The notes under the pieces: generated by a model
The model's database searches: none
Told to the model about the DNA's origin: nothing
What the model saw: the letters and a program-made list of their open reading frames with translations, nothing else
Made by a program: the position numbers and the translations under genes
NCBI GenBank assembly: GCA_028386065.3
Contig: JAKUCV010004208.1
Location: forward strand, 109,969 to 173,968
Direction: 5' to 3'
DNA length: 64,000 bases
Source: Turnera subulata
Taxonomy: Eukaryota; Streptophyta; Magnoliopsida; Malpighiales; Passifloraceae
Shown here: positions 33,431 to 44,254 of the stretch, one piece after another
How positions within the stretch are numbered: the stretch's first letter is position 1
Layout: each line of letters opens with the position of its first letter

Positions 33431-36400
33431 TTTTTGTAGGACGACAAAGATGAGTGGGTACTTGATAGTGGATGTTCACGCCATATGACGGGTGATCAAT
33501 CAAAGTTCTCATCTTTGAAAGGTAAAGGTAAAGGTAAAGTAACCTTTGGTGATAGCTCTAAGGGTAAAATACTTGGTATTGGTGATATTGGTTCTAATCC
33601 TACTATTGAGCATGTTCTTCTTGTTGATAACTTAAAGTTCAATCTCTTAAGTATAAGTCAACTATGTGATAAGGGATATAGAGTTACCTTTGAATCTACT
33701 AAGTGCATGGTTACTAGATGTATTGATGATCACCTACTTTTTGTTGGGAAAAGGATTGGAAATCTTTACTCAATCAACCTAAAAGAAGTTGCTAACAATG
33801 ATGTTAAGTGTTTTAGTGCAAAGATGGAAACACCTATTTTATGGCATAGGAGGCTTGGACACGTCAATTTGGAATTAATTTCAAAACTATCCAAGAAGGA
33901 CCTTGTTAAGGGTCTACCAAAGCTCAAATTTGAAAAAGATGGAGTATGTAGAGCTTGTCAACTTGGAAAGCAAGTTAAAAGCTCCTTCAAAGCCAAAAAT
34001 ATGGTAACAACTTCTAGACCTCTTGAACTCTTGCATCTTGATCTTTTTGGTCCTATGAGGACAACTAGTCTTGGTGGTATGAATTATGCTTTTGTTATTG
34101 TTGATGATTACACTAGATTTTCTTGGGTTATATTTCTTGCTAGTAAAGATCATGCTTTGTATGAGTTTGGATGCCTTGTTAGACGTTTGCAAAATGAAAA
34201 AGGTTATAAGATTTCTAAAATTAGAAGTGATCATGGTGGTGAGTTTGATAATCTTTTGTTTGATCATTATTGTGAACAATGTGGCATTGAACACACTTTT
34301 TCTACTCCTAGAACACCTCAACAAAATGGGGTTGTTGAGAGAAGAAATCGGACATTGCAAGAAATGGCACGCACTATGTTAAATGAAAATGGTATACCTT
34401 CATACTTTTGGGCCGAAGCGGTTAATACCGCATGTTATGTGCTAAATAGAGTCTCCTTAAGGCCTATCTTCAAGAAAACTCCTTATGAACTGTGGTATGG
34501 TAGAAAACCAAATATTGATTACTTTAAGGTGTTTGGATCCAAATGCTATATTCTTAATACCAAGGACAATCTCGGTAAGTTTGATGCTAAATCGGATGAA
34601 GGTATATTTCTTGGTTACTCTATTACTAGTAAGGCCTATCGTGTGTATAACAAAAGGACTCTTCTTGTTGAAGAATCCATACATGTTGTATTTGATGAAG
34701 TTGATTTGAATGGTGATAGAGATGATGATATAATAGATTTCACACATAGACCTTCACCAAGCACGAATGTTGACGCTTCAACTAGCCAAACTTCATTGGA
34801 TCATGGTTCTTCACCAACAAGTACAAGTGAACCCAAAAATTATGATACTTCTTCTCCTCAATCTACTGATGCACAAGAGAAGGATAAGGGAACAATTGAA
34901 GTCAAGCCACCAAGGGGACATTCTCCTAGTGCAATTCTTGGGGATCCTACAAAAGGGGTAGTTACTAGATCATCTTTACATAATTTGAATGGTCATATTG
35001 CATTCTTGTCACAAGTCGAGCCTAAAAATGTTAAAGATGCTATTAATGATGAAAGTTGGGTTATTGCTATGCAAGAGGAGTTAAATCAATTTGAGAGAAG
35101 TCAAGTTTGGAATCTTGTTCCTAGACCTCATGATCATCCCGTTATTGGCACTAAGTGGGTCTTTAGGAATAAGTTAGATGAAAATGGTATTGTTATGAGG
35201 AACAAAGCTAGACTTGTTGCTCAAGGTTATAATCAAGAAGAAGGCATTGATTTTGATGAAACATTTGCTCCTGTTGCTAGATTAGAATCCATTCGCATGC
35301 TTCTTGCTTATGCATCATATAAAGCATTTAAATTGTTTCAAATGGATGTCAAGAGTGCATTCTTAAATGGGTATATCATGGAGGAAGTGTATGTTGAGCA
35401 ACCCCCCGGGTTTGAAAATCATGAGTTTCCTCATCATGTGTTTAAACTCAAAAAGGCACTCTATGGTTTGAAACAAGCTCCAAGAGCTTGGTATGAAAGA
35501 CTAAGTAAATTCCTTGTTTCTAATGGTTTTACAAGAGGAAAGGTTGATACTACCTTGTTTGTCAAAACTCATATGCATGAATTACTCATTGTTCAAATAT
35601 ATGTGGATGATATTCTTTTTGGTGCTACTAATGAGTTTTTGTGTAAGGAATTTGAAAAATCCATGCAAAGTGAATTTGAGATGAGCTCTATGGGGGAGTT
35701 AACTTATTTCCTTGGATTTCAAGTAAAACAACTTGAAGGGGGCATATTCATTAACCAAGCCAAGTATACAAAGGAGTTACTCAAGAGATTTGGGATGGAT
35801 GGTGCTAAGATTAGCCCAACACCCATGAGCACTACCACTAAGCTTGACAAGGATGAAGAAGGTAAAGATGTGGATATCAAACTATATAGAGGTATGATCG
35901 GAAGTTTGCTTTACCTAACAGCTACTAGACCGGACATCATGTTTAGTGTATGTCTATGTGCACGATTTCAAGCCTGTCCAAAAGAGTCTCATTTACGTGC
36001 TATTAAACGTATTTTTAAGTATCTTAAAGGGACTCCTAACCTTGGTCTTTGGTATCCCAAAGTGAGTTCATTTACTCTCACTAGTTATTCCGATGCGGAT
36101 TTTGCCGGGAGTACCTTAGATAGAAAGAGCACTAGTGGTACATGTCAATTTCTTGGTCAAGCATTAGTCTTATAGTCTAGCAAAAAGCAAAATTCCGTAG
36201 CTACTTCCACTACCGAAGCGGAATATATAGCTGCAGGTTCTTGTTGTGCTCAAGTTTTGTGGATGAAACATACTCTTGAAGACTATGGTTTGAAATTTGA
36301 GTCAATTCCTATTTATTGTGATAGTACTAGTGCCATTAATCTCACCAAGAATCCTATCCAGCATTCACGAACAAAGCATATAGAGATTAGACATCATTTT

Positions 36401-36544
36401 ATTCGTGATCATGTGCAAAAGAAAGATATAACACTTGATTTTGTCAAGACCGATGGACAACTTGCAGATATCTTCACCAAGCCTTTGAAAGAAGATCAAT
36501 TCACAAAAATAAGGTTGGATTTGGGCATGTGCAATCCTCCTTGA
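33431..36544 (+). pseudogene. pol: Sirevirus pol: protease, integrase, RT, RNase H
   Basis: It continues the gag frame. Protease motif LDSGCSRHM is at about 33460. The integrase zinc finger (HRRLGH...CRACQ) starts near 33845, and the catalytic D, D and E lie in HLDLFG (about 34036), SDHGGEF (34228) and VVERRNR (34330). RT shows [11 protein letters not shown] (about 35340) and YVDDILFGA (about 35600). RNase H shows DADFAG (about 36093) and TTEAEYIAAGS (about 36210). 33485-36175 is open for 896 codons; a TAG at 36173 replaces a conserved Trp codon before SSKKQNS, and further stops lie before 33440. The catalytic residues seen are all present. Order IN-RT-RH confirms Ty1/copia. Confidence 0.93.
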
Positions 36545-36593
36545 AGTTCTCATAAGATAAAGGCTAATTCAGAATGTTAGCATCATGGTCACA

Positions 36594-36624
36594 ACATCGA
36601 TGTTGAGTATCACAACATCGGTGT
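36594..36624 (+). promoter_or_regulatory. Palindrome pair after pol
   Basis: ACATCGATGT at 36594 and ACATCGGTGT at 36615 are again 21 bases apart. This pair belongs to the same array as 38197-38591 but is separated from it by the intron-like segment 36629-38120. Confidence 0.8.
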
Positions 36625-36820
36625 TCAGGTAAGTTCTCTAAACCAATTAAATTTTAAATTGGTACATGCTAAATTAACACAAACACACAGGATTTTATTG
36701 ATTTCATATTTTACAATCACGCTTACAAACACACACACACGCTTACATTATTTATATTACATTACAATCACACATATATTTTTTTTAAAAAAAACATACA
36801 TACCTATCATAATCTAGCTC

Positions 36821-37171
36821 TTAACGATTTGGTACAATAGTTACAGAGAAGCTATTAGGGTCATTGACAATATTAACCCTAACACTATCATTCCATGCAA
36901 ACCACATTCCACCCGAGTTATTCTGGCCAGGGATTTCAAACCGGTTCACTGATGGAAAACGGAGAGGGATGACCCCGTGGTTTTCGCCTGGTTGCCATAA
37001 TGTCTCGGTGAGCAGAACCATGTTCAGCTTGTATTGGTTCTTCAAGTCTCTCAAGGTTCTTGCAAAATCTTCAGAGCGCCTAGTAATTCCCCTGCAATTC
37101 CACACTAGCAGGCGAACCTTTGGCCAAGTCGGTGGTAAGACAGGGACCCGTGAAGCACTCTGAGCAGTCAT
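36821..37171 (-). pseudogene. LINE endonuclease (N-terminal) fragment
   Basis: A 116-codon open frame contains VRLLVWNCRGITRRSEDF and LNMVLLTETLW, the first two blocks of the apurinic-type endonuclease of L1-like plant LINEs, followed by GGMWFAWNDSV. It ends at a stop after about 100 residues of the domain; the rest of the endonuclease and all RT are missing. It lies antisense inside the intron-like segment of the Sirevirus. Confidence 0.75.
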
Positions 37172-37183
37172 TGAAAGACGGTA

Positions 37184-37504
37184 TTAACTTCCTTGTTCTA
37201 AGGTTTGATGGGTAGACTCCATTTGAAAACTCTCAAGCCTTTTAGATATGAAGAACATGGTGGCATTGGCGGTAACATAGAAGGATGTTCTAAGTGGGCT
37301 TTGACTCTCAAGAAAAATTGACTCTTCCATGGGTGTGACAAATAACCTAGAAGAGTAGAGCTCATCAACAAATACTAAGCGAGGAATTCTACCTAGTTCA
37401 TTAGGCAGCTCCTCAGACGGCTCACTTACCATACTATAGGCTAATCGGTTTCTCCTGCCTAAGGCTGCACCCTCAACAAAAAAGACAGTGGAAGGGGAAG
37501 GCAT
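37184..37504 (-). other. 106-codon open frame of unknown nature
   Basis: It sits immediately upstream (minus sense) of the LINE endonuclease piece and begins MPSPSTVFFVEGAALGRRN. No domain is recognised. It may be part of the LINE leader or first ORF, or captured sequence. Upstream of it, near 37630-37730, the phrase GGTGACCCCTACC occurs twice about 50 bases apart. Confidence 0.25.
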
Positions 37505-38196
37505 TCTTGCTTTTGATTTTTTTTTTGCTAACTCTCTTGCTGAAATTGGCTTATAATTTTCTGTGTCTAATGAGTTCTATCATATGCCTATTTATAGAAA
37601 CACAACTGCGTTGCTTCTTCTCTCAGAAGGTGACCCCTACCAATTTCTGAAGTGTCCAGAGATTGTTCAGGAGGTGACCCCTACCTATCTTTGCAGTATC
37701 GTGAACAATGTTCAGGAGAAGACCCTTCCAAACTACTTCGATTTTCAAGAATCTTCTTTATTGAAAAACTTGCCAATTAGTTAAATTATTGCTCAATCAA
37801 TGTCTGCAATCTTACAAATTTTTCCGATTATCAAAGAATTCCTTTTTGACAATCGTGGTTTTAATTGAATTATTGATTCCTAACGAGATTTGTTGTCTGG
37901 CACCAAAACGGATACTTTCCGACAGAGATAATCAAAGTCTAATTGATGGGACACATATCTCACCAACCGTGTTTATATGACGAAGCTGATCCTATTTGAG
38001 AGTACAGGAAATCTAAAATAATTTTCTCTTATTCATTACAATGTGTTAATTATATTCTCATATCTTGGAGTTACATATTACTAACTTGAGCGTCAGAGCA
38101 TTTTCTAAGTTGTTTTGCAGGTACTTCTCATCAAGGCCAAAAGCAAGGGGGAACCGGATGTACAAAAAATTGGACCAAACGTGTAAAACCCATACA

Positions 38197-38591
38197 ACAT
38201 CGATGTTTTGTATCGGAACATCGATGTTCAGTAAGTATTTATACTTCTATCTTTTTTTTCCAACATCGATGTTTCACACCACCACATCGATGTTCGTTGT
38301 TTTCCGTTCTTCAAAGTATCAACCCGAGGGCATCCAACATCGATGTACGATCTACTTAACTATTTCACAGCTTGGACCCGAGAGCAAATAAGATCGATGT
38401 CACGACTAACAACATCGATGTCCTCTCTTTCCCAGTTTTCCAAAGCTCGGACCCGAGAGCAACCAACATCGATGTTACAACTGTGAACATCGATGTTCAG
38501 CTGCTGTCTTTCAAAAATTATAGCCGTTAGACATTCGCAGAATCAACCCCATAGGACACAACATCGATGTTACCATCATGGACATCGATGT
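38197..38591 (+). promoter_or_regulatory. Palindrome array in the leader of ORF3
   Basis: ACATCGATGT starts at 38197/38218, 38263/38284, 38337, 38391 (as AGATCGATGT)/38412, 38466/38487 and 38561/38582. Every complete pair is 21 bases apart. CCGTTA/CCGTTG repeats follow at 38523-38690, then a pyrimidine-rich stretch before the ORF3 start. This reproduces the organisation of the LTR promoter, suggesting that ORF3 may have its own promoter. Confidence 0.85.
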
Positions 38592-38870
38592 TCAGCTACG
38601 AATTTTCAAAAAAAATATAGCCGTTGGGAGCTATATTGACCGTTGTTTTAAAAAATTCTAGCCGTTACTAGCCGTTACCAGCTCCAAACAGTTCTTTTCT
38701 TTGCTGTCTCCTACATAACATCCATTATTTCACACTTTTCTTCTCAACCCTCTCTTCTCCAAAGTCTATCAAGCTCTCCTTTAGCATTCTCATCTACATA
38801 TTCTTCATACTTTCTTCTCTAATCTTTTTTTTTTCTTCCACACTTACTCTTTCCCCTTCTTTCTTCAACC

Positions 38871-40135
38871 ATGGGCAAGACCTCATCACATGGCAAAACA
38901 CCCGTACGACAACCAACCAAAAGAGGTGGTCCCTCTACCTCATCCCCTCGATTTCCTTTGGACGACAAATCTGGTGTTTGGTTTTCTTCCCGAGCTCAAC
39001 TCACTCACTTTCAATCTTACTTCCAAAATCGTCCTATTTGCACTCCCCGGTATCTTCCGATCACTTACCCAAAGGAGAAGAACTATACTCGACTTGAAGG
39101 GCACCTACGTGCAACTGGTTTGTGGGAATTTGTCACCAACAAAAGCTATCAATATAGTGCTGACTTCACCTGAGGCTTCTGCTCAACACTCAACCGAGAT
39201 GGTGATGTGTTCACTGCTCAGGTGAATGGAGTCGATATCTCTTTTTCTCTCAAGGAATTTGGGGCAGCAACGGGATTATCATTTGAAGGGGAGGATATTG
39301 CCTCTTATGGTGGTCCTAATTGGCTCACAACAAATGAAGGCCCTCTACTAACTGAACTCGATTTCACAGAAGTTGTCCGTCATACCCATTCCAAAAGGCC
39401 AACCATTCATTCCATCCACCCGGAATACCGTGTTTTGTTTTATCTCATCACCTGGATAATCAAGCCAAGACCCGGAAATCACACCGTCATGTCCATTGAG
39501 GATATGAAGGTACTCCATGCCATTATTCATCATGCTCCAATTAATTGGGCACGTTTTGTGCTTATGCACATGACGGACTATCCTCCTCAGTCCATCAATT
39601 ATCCCCTGCCATATCCCTTCTTGTTGTTGGATATCTTATTGAATGTAGGTATTGACGCTCGGAAAGGCCCTCAGGTTTCTCATAGCAAAATTTGGGCGAT
39701 TAGTGACGATACATTCCGACCCGGCAAACCCGAGCAAGCACCAAGGCTCACACCGGGTGAGAGTTCCGCAGCACCAGCTCGTCCAAAACCAGTCCTCAAG
39801 CTCCTGTCGTCACTCTTGAATCGATTGCAGCATCCCTTAAACATCTCCAATTGAGTGTCAATAGCGTGGGACGGTCCATTGATCGTATTGACATCGAAGT
39901 TCAACGTCAAGGGCATGATCTTCGATCCTACTTTGATAGGATGCACTATCAACCTCCACCCTATCATACAACATTTCATGGCTATGATTTCGAAGCTGAG
40001 GGTAATGATGATGACGAGCCATTTGATCCCAATGTGGCCGGTGATCCCATGGACGTGGAAGCGGAAAATGAAGAAGAAGAAGTTGCTGCCGACAATGAAG
40101 AAGATGTCGACGACGATGAGGATGATGGGAACTAA
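38871..40135 (+). pseudogene. Sirevirus third ORF (env-like position), broken
   Basis: It begins MGKTSSHGKTPVRQPTKRGG and reads to a TGA at 39171 (probably a former Trp codon, TGG). It continues in the same frame with FTAQVNGVDISFSLKEFGAATGLSFEG and INWARFVLMHM to about 39760, where a frameshift moves the reading to TSPQAPVVTLESIAASLKHL, a probable coiled coil (SLKHLQLSVNSVGRSIDRID), and a very acidic C-terminus (EAENEEEEVAADNEEDVDDD). Total about 420 codons. The middle resembles the plant putative transposon protein domain found in ORFs of several plant retroelements. In Sireviruses the ORF in this place is called env-like, but I see no signal peptide or transmembrane segment. Confidence 0.75.
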
Positions 40136-40217
40136 CACCCAGATTTCTAATCTTTTATCCTATGTTCTTCAAATTGAATAAAAGCTTGCCTTTGTCTTTT
40201 CTATTTCTTTTTCCTAA

Positions 40218-40349
40218 TGCCAAAAGGGGGAAACAAATTAACATGTATGTGCACACCAAGTTCAAATTAAACGGCATCATGGCGAAAACATAGGGGGAAC
40301 TAATGGGCACATACTTCGACTTGTTTGTCATTATCTAGAAGGGGGAAAT
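40218..40349 (+). other. Multiple polypurine tracts
   Basis: CAAAAGGGGGAAAC (about 40222), CATAGGGGGAAC (about 40289) and AGAAGGGGGAAAT (about 40337) precede the 3-prime LTR; the last abuts it and is the likely plus-strand primer. Repeated purine tracts here are a described feature of Sireviruses. Confidence 0.8.
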
Positions 40350-41702
40350 TGTTGAAAATAATGTTTTGCTAATATCTCTTTATCCTATTCAGGTTTTGAT
40401 AATGACAAATCAACCTTGTCTTAGGATGATCATTATTATGAAGCAAAAAGAAATTAATCAAGAGCAAAGACCTTATGTGATCAAGAGCCCAAGATTTGGA
40501 GTGACAAGCAAAGAAGAGCAAACAAGAAGACTTAGGGTTCAAAACTGTACAAAGGATAAACACTCATTTCTCTAAGTTATTGGCTCAAAACAAAATCATT
40601 TTTACTCATGCATCATATGGCATCGATTCAATCATAAAAATGGTTTCTAAGCTTTGAACATCGATGTCCAATTTCTGAACATCGATGTCCTTATGACCGT
40701 TATGCTTAAAAATTGCTTTGAAGTGTCTGAACATCGATGTCCTATTTCCATAACATCGATGTCTTATTGAATCGGATTTCAAAATTGTTTCGGCATGTAT
40801 CATAACATCGATGTTCAACATCATAACATCGATGTCCATTTGAATCAGCTTTTAAGATTGTTTTGGGAGTGTCCAAAACATCGATGCTCAACATTTGAAC
40901 ATCGATGTTATTTTGTCTCGGGTCTTGGACAATGTCTTGGGCAGCATCGATGTCCTTTTAGCCAACATCGATGTTCTAGTGACCGTTAGCCCAATAATTC
41001 ATATTCGCCGGCCAGGACATCGATGTCCACTTTTGCAACATCGATGTCCTTGTGACCGTTGGACTAATAATGCACATTCAAAGGCCATAACATCGATGTC
41101 CTTGATTCCAACATCGATGTTCAGCCGACATGAGCAGACACACTTTTTACCCTCTCATGCTATCTTGTTTAAAGACGGTTTAGATTGTTTCCCCAACGGT
41201 CATACATGCTTTTATCCTTATAAATAGAGCTTTTAGGTCTCTATTTAAGACAATTCAACTCTCCATATTTTTAAGATTCATTGTGAAACATACAATTCAT
41301 TTTTATGAGCCAATATTATTGAGAATTGGGAGTTGCCTTCATAGAGCTTATTTTTGTACTCATATCTACTCTTAAAGAGAGTCTTGTTTTTGAGTGACCT
41401 TTGTATTAACATATACTTTAAGGGAGGATTGTTCCCTTGTTGTAAATTCATAGGAAGAGGGTCTTCTTTCTGTGGGAAAAAGTCTTGAAGTGAGGAATCT
41501 TCAAGCAGGAGTTGTAAACGGTTTGTTAAGCACCTGAAAGCTTAACGCGGATAGTGGAATCTTCGAGAGTCTCTCGGAGGATTGGATTAGCCACACAGGT
41601 TTTGTGTGTGTGAACCAGGATAAATCGGTTTGTCTCACTCTCTTTCAATTCCGCATTATTATTTGTTTTAAGTTTTTAATTAGTTCTTAATCGCTAATTC
41701 CG

Positions 41703-41739
<37 letters not shown>

Positions 41740-41762
41740 TTCTTAGCTTGTTTGGGCTTACA
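40350..41762 (+). repeat. Sirevirus 3-prime LTR
   Basis: The same sequence as the 5-prime LTR with few differences; it keeps the full set of 14 palindromes (40658-41120), a TATA box at 41219-41226 and a C37 tract (41703-41739). It is preceded by the polypurine tract AGAAGGGGGAAAT and followed by target duplication ATACT. Confidence 0.95.
40658..41120 (+). promoter_or_regulatory. Paired ACATCGATGT palindrome array in 3-prime LTR (7 pairs)
   Basis: Seven pairs start at 40658/40679, 40731/40753, 40805/40826, 40878/40899, 40944/40965, 41017/41038 and 41090/41111. Spacing inside pairs is 21 (once 22); between pairs it is 73, 74, 73, 66, 73 and 73. The sequence between palindromes varies strongly while the palindromes hardly do. 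CCGTT (AACGG on the other strand), a MYB/M-phase-type core, recurs between them. Confidence 0.92.
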
Positions 41763-41767
41763 ATACT

Positions 41768-42910
41768 TAATTAGGCCTAAGCATACTTAATTAACCTTAA
41801 GCATCTTCCTCATCATCAACCGATTCACACCCACATCATCTTTTTTAATTTATTATTTCTAAAATTAGACTTTTTATCGTCATAAAAACTTTTTTCCGTA
41901 CTCCATAATTATCACGATATTACTATATCTTTTTCCCTTTTTTGTTCCTCCCATTTAAAAATAAATTTAGATAAAAACTAATCCTCTTATCTTCCTTTTC
42001 ACGATTATCTATCTTCTCTAATTTCATTCTTCTATTTGTTTAAAAGACAAAAAGTTGAAGAGAGAGGGGGGAGATTTGAAAACTTATCAAAGTATTTATC
42101 AAGGTTAATTGTGTCATGATGACTAAATAATCAAAAGTTGGAGTGTGAATATTGATTAAGGAAGTGTAAATATGGATTCCCTTCAATGATGGCCTGCTTG
42201 TTTAGTTTTGCCGTGCTGCTTCAACATATTTACGAGGGACTTGACACTTGCCTTGATAGACGCACTCGATCGTCAAATCACTCCTATCAGTAATATATAT
42301 CTCTCCAATCGAGAAAAGAGAAAAAAAAGAACTTCACTTTTTTTTTGTTTCTTTTAACTATTCTTCTTGTATAATAGTTTTGATGACGCTGACGCCTACT
42401 GCCAAAGAAGGGTAGCTAAAAATGATTTAGTTTGTGGAGTATCCTCTTCTCCTTGTTATCTCTTTCTCCCGTTACATTTACATTTCCAGTCCAAGACGTC
42501 TCTTCCCTTTTTGGACCTCACTCACGGCCAGGTAATTTCTTTCCCTTAGGAGAAGCTGTCGGTATTATTGTGGATTAATCTATTAGAGAAGCGGGTACAA
42601 CTTTCATCGTACTGTGCTCTCCAAAGAGCAACTTTTCTCAAAATTTCAAAAGGTGTTGAGATCAAAATTTGTTGGAAAAAAAGAAAGAAATCTGGATTTC
42701 TTTCTTTTTTTTTTCTTCGCAATTTCCTTTTTTTTTTAGGGGGGTTGTTTGGCTAAAACCTAGCCATAAAAAGCATCGCTCCTACTCTCGCTAGCACTCA
42801 TGTCACTGCAGCTGCTTCTTTGTACAATTTGAGGGGAAAAAGGAAAAGAAAAAGAAGTGAAGGGAACTATTAGATTTGGACCTATCTTTTCTGTACCAAA
42901 ACGGTACACT
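41768..42910. other. AT-rich intergenic sequence
   Basis: No coding region is supported. A few intron-like edges occur near 42497-42532 but without a recognisable product. Confidence 0.5.
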
Positions 42911-42911
42911 A

Positions 42912-43634
42912 CATGAGCTTCTATGTTGATGATATGCTTATTGTTGCAAGTCTTTTTCCATGAAAGACTTAGGACCAACAAAGCAGATTCTTGGGATAAG
43001 GATTATTCGTGATAGAGCAGCAAGGAAGTTATGGCTATCACAACAAAGCTACATTGAAAAGGTGGTCCAAAGATTCAAAATGGATAAAGCAAAAGTAGTA
43101 GGTACACCCCTTGCTGTGCATCTTAAGTTGAGTAAGAAGCAGTGTCTTTCTAGTGAGCAAGAGAATGACGATATGTCACGGATTCCTTATTCATCTACAG
43201 TAGGCAGTTTGATGTATGCAATGGTTTGCACAAGACCTGATATTACTCATGCAGTTGCTTGGCAATCTAGATTGCAGAAGTGTATTGCTTTGTTTATTAC
43301 TGAAGCAGAACTTATAGCATCTGTTGAAGCAAGTAAAGAGATGCTATGGATGAAGAGGTTTGTGCAAGAGCTTGGTTTTACACAACAGAGGTATGTGTTG
43401 CATTGTGACAGTCAGAGTGCCATTCATCTTAGCAAGAACTCTACTTTTCATGGAAGGTCTAAACATATTGATATTAGAAGTCATTGGATTAGAGATGTTT
43501 TGGATTCTAAATTACTTGAGCTTGAGAAGATACATACAGATGATAATGGTGCTGATATGATGACAAAAGCTCTGCCGAAGAAGAAGTTTGAAGATTGTTG
43601 TTCAGTCGCCGGGATGGCGATTTCCTCTACCTAG
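42912..43634 (+). pseudogene. pol: Ty1/copia RT-RNase H remnant
   Basis: It begins with SFYVDDMLIVAS (RT catalytic block) at about 42915, and after a deletion continues MKDLGPTKQILGI from 42960. It then shows SYIEKVVQRFKMDKAK and YAMVCTRPDITHAVA, and jumps by another deletion to WQSRLQKC, the late RNase H segment FITEAELIAS, IHLSKNSTFHGRSKHIDIR and TKALPKKKFEDC, stopping at 43634. This is a Tnt1-like copia pol tail. Two internal deletions and the missing 5-prime half make it dead. A polypurine tract (GGGAAGGGGGAGAAT) and an LTR follow directly. Confidence 0.9.
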
Positions 43635-43652
43635 TCGGGAAGGGGGAGAATT

Positions 43653-44254
43653 GTTGGGTTTCCCTCCTATGTGGAAAATAGCCCAATATGGATTGACTCA
43701 TCTTTAGAAACCACTATGCTTAGTATATATATTATACTAAGTCTGAAAATAATAATAGGTTTTCAGAAAACACTATAGATAAGAAGTTTTTTCGTTATCA
43801 GAGAAAGTTCAAGTTTTGCGGCAACTTTTTCTATTCTGCCCAGCTTTGTTCAAAGCCACACTCCCATTTCGTTAACCGTTGGATCAAGCTGAAATTTTGT
43901 CAGGAGGTTTCAGACACGTTCATCTACAATCTGAACGGTGGAGATCGAATTTGGAGTTTTTAAGTCGTTACTTTGGGAAGTCGAAATTCAGCTGCAGCTT
44001 TTGGTGAATTTCTCTGTAACTCTTCTTGTTCTTTGTAGAAGGACCTTGGGTCCCGTAGTTTTTACTCTTCGATTTGAAGGGGTTTTCCACGTAAAAATTT
44101 GGCGTCTCTTGTGGTTGTTGATTGGTTTGCTTGTTGATATTATTTTGCTGCAATTTGCTTGCTTCCTTGGTATTCAGTTGATAGGGAATTTTTCATTGGA
44201 AAATTTGATATCTATTTCGCTGCGTATACTATTATCCGGGTTTACTTCCCAACA
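43653..44254 (+). mobile_element. Copia LTR with perfect TGTTGGG...CCCAACA ends
   Basis: It follows the polypurine tract of the copia remnant and ends CCCAACA at 44254. Directly after it comes TCTGGTAGTGGAGCCGAAGG, which looks like a primer-binding site. It is therefore placed both as the 3-prime LTR of the remnant and as a 5-prime LTR of something to the right. Confidence 0.75.

Larger units (their letters stand above)
36629..38120 (+). other. Intron-like segment between pol and ORF3
   Basis: The left edge reads TTCAG then GTAAGTTCTC, and the right edge TTGTTTTGCAG then GTACTTCTC. These are near-perfect plant splice donor and acceptor sites 1,492 bases apart. The flanking sequence on both sides is the palindrome-rich leader of ORF3, so the segment interrupts one regulatory block. 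It carries an antisense LINE piece. Either it is a true intron or a transposon insertion whose edges happen to resemble splice sites (CAGGTAAGTTCTC versus CAGGTACTTCTC could also be a worn target duplication). Confidence 0.45.
29936..41762 (+). mobile_element. Complete Sirevirus-type Ty1/copia retrotransposon
   Basis: Two similar LTRs (29936-31329 and 40350-41762) flank gag-pol and a third ORF. The outer 5-mer ATACT is identical on both sides (29931-29935 and 41763-41767). LTR ends are TGTTGA...TTACA. A primer-binding site like that for initiator Met tRNA follows the 5-prime LTR, and at least three purine tracts precede the 3-prime LTR. Large size, domain order protease-integrase-RT-RNase H, an extra ORF after pol and multiple polypurine tracts are hallmarks of the plant Sirevirus lineage. 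In-frame stops in gag-pol and ORF3 mean this copy is not autonomous, but intact LTRs and target duplication suggest a fairly recent insertion. Confidence 0.95.
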
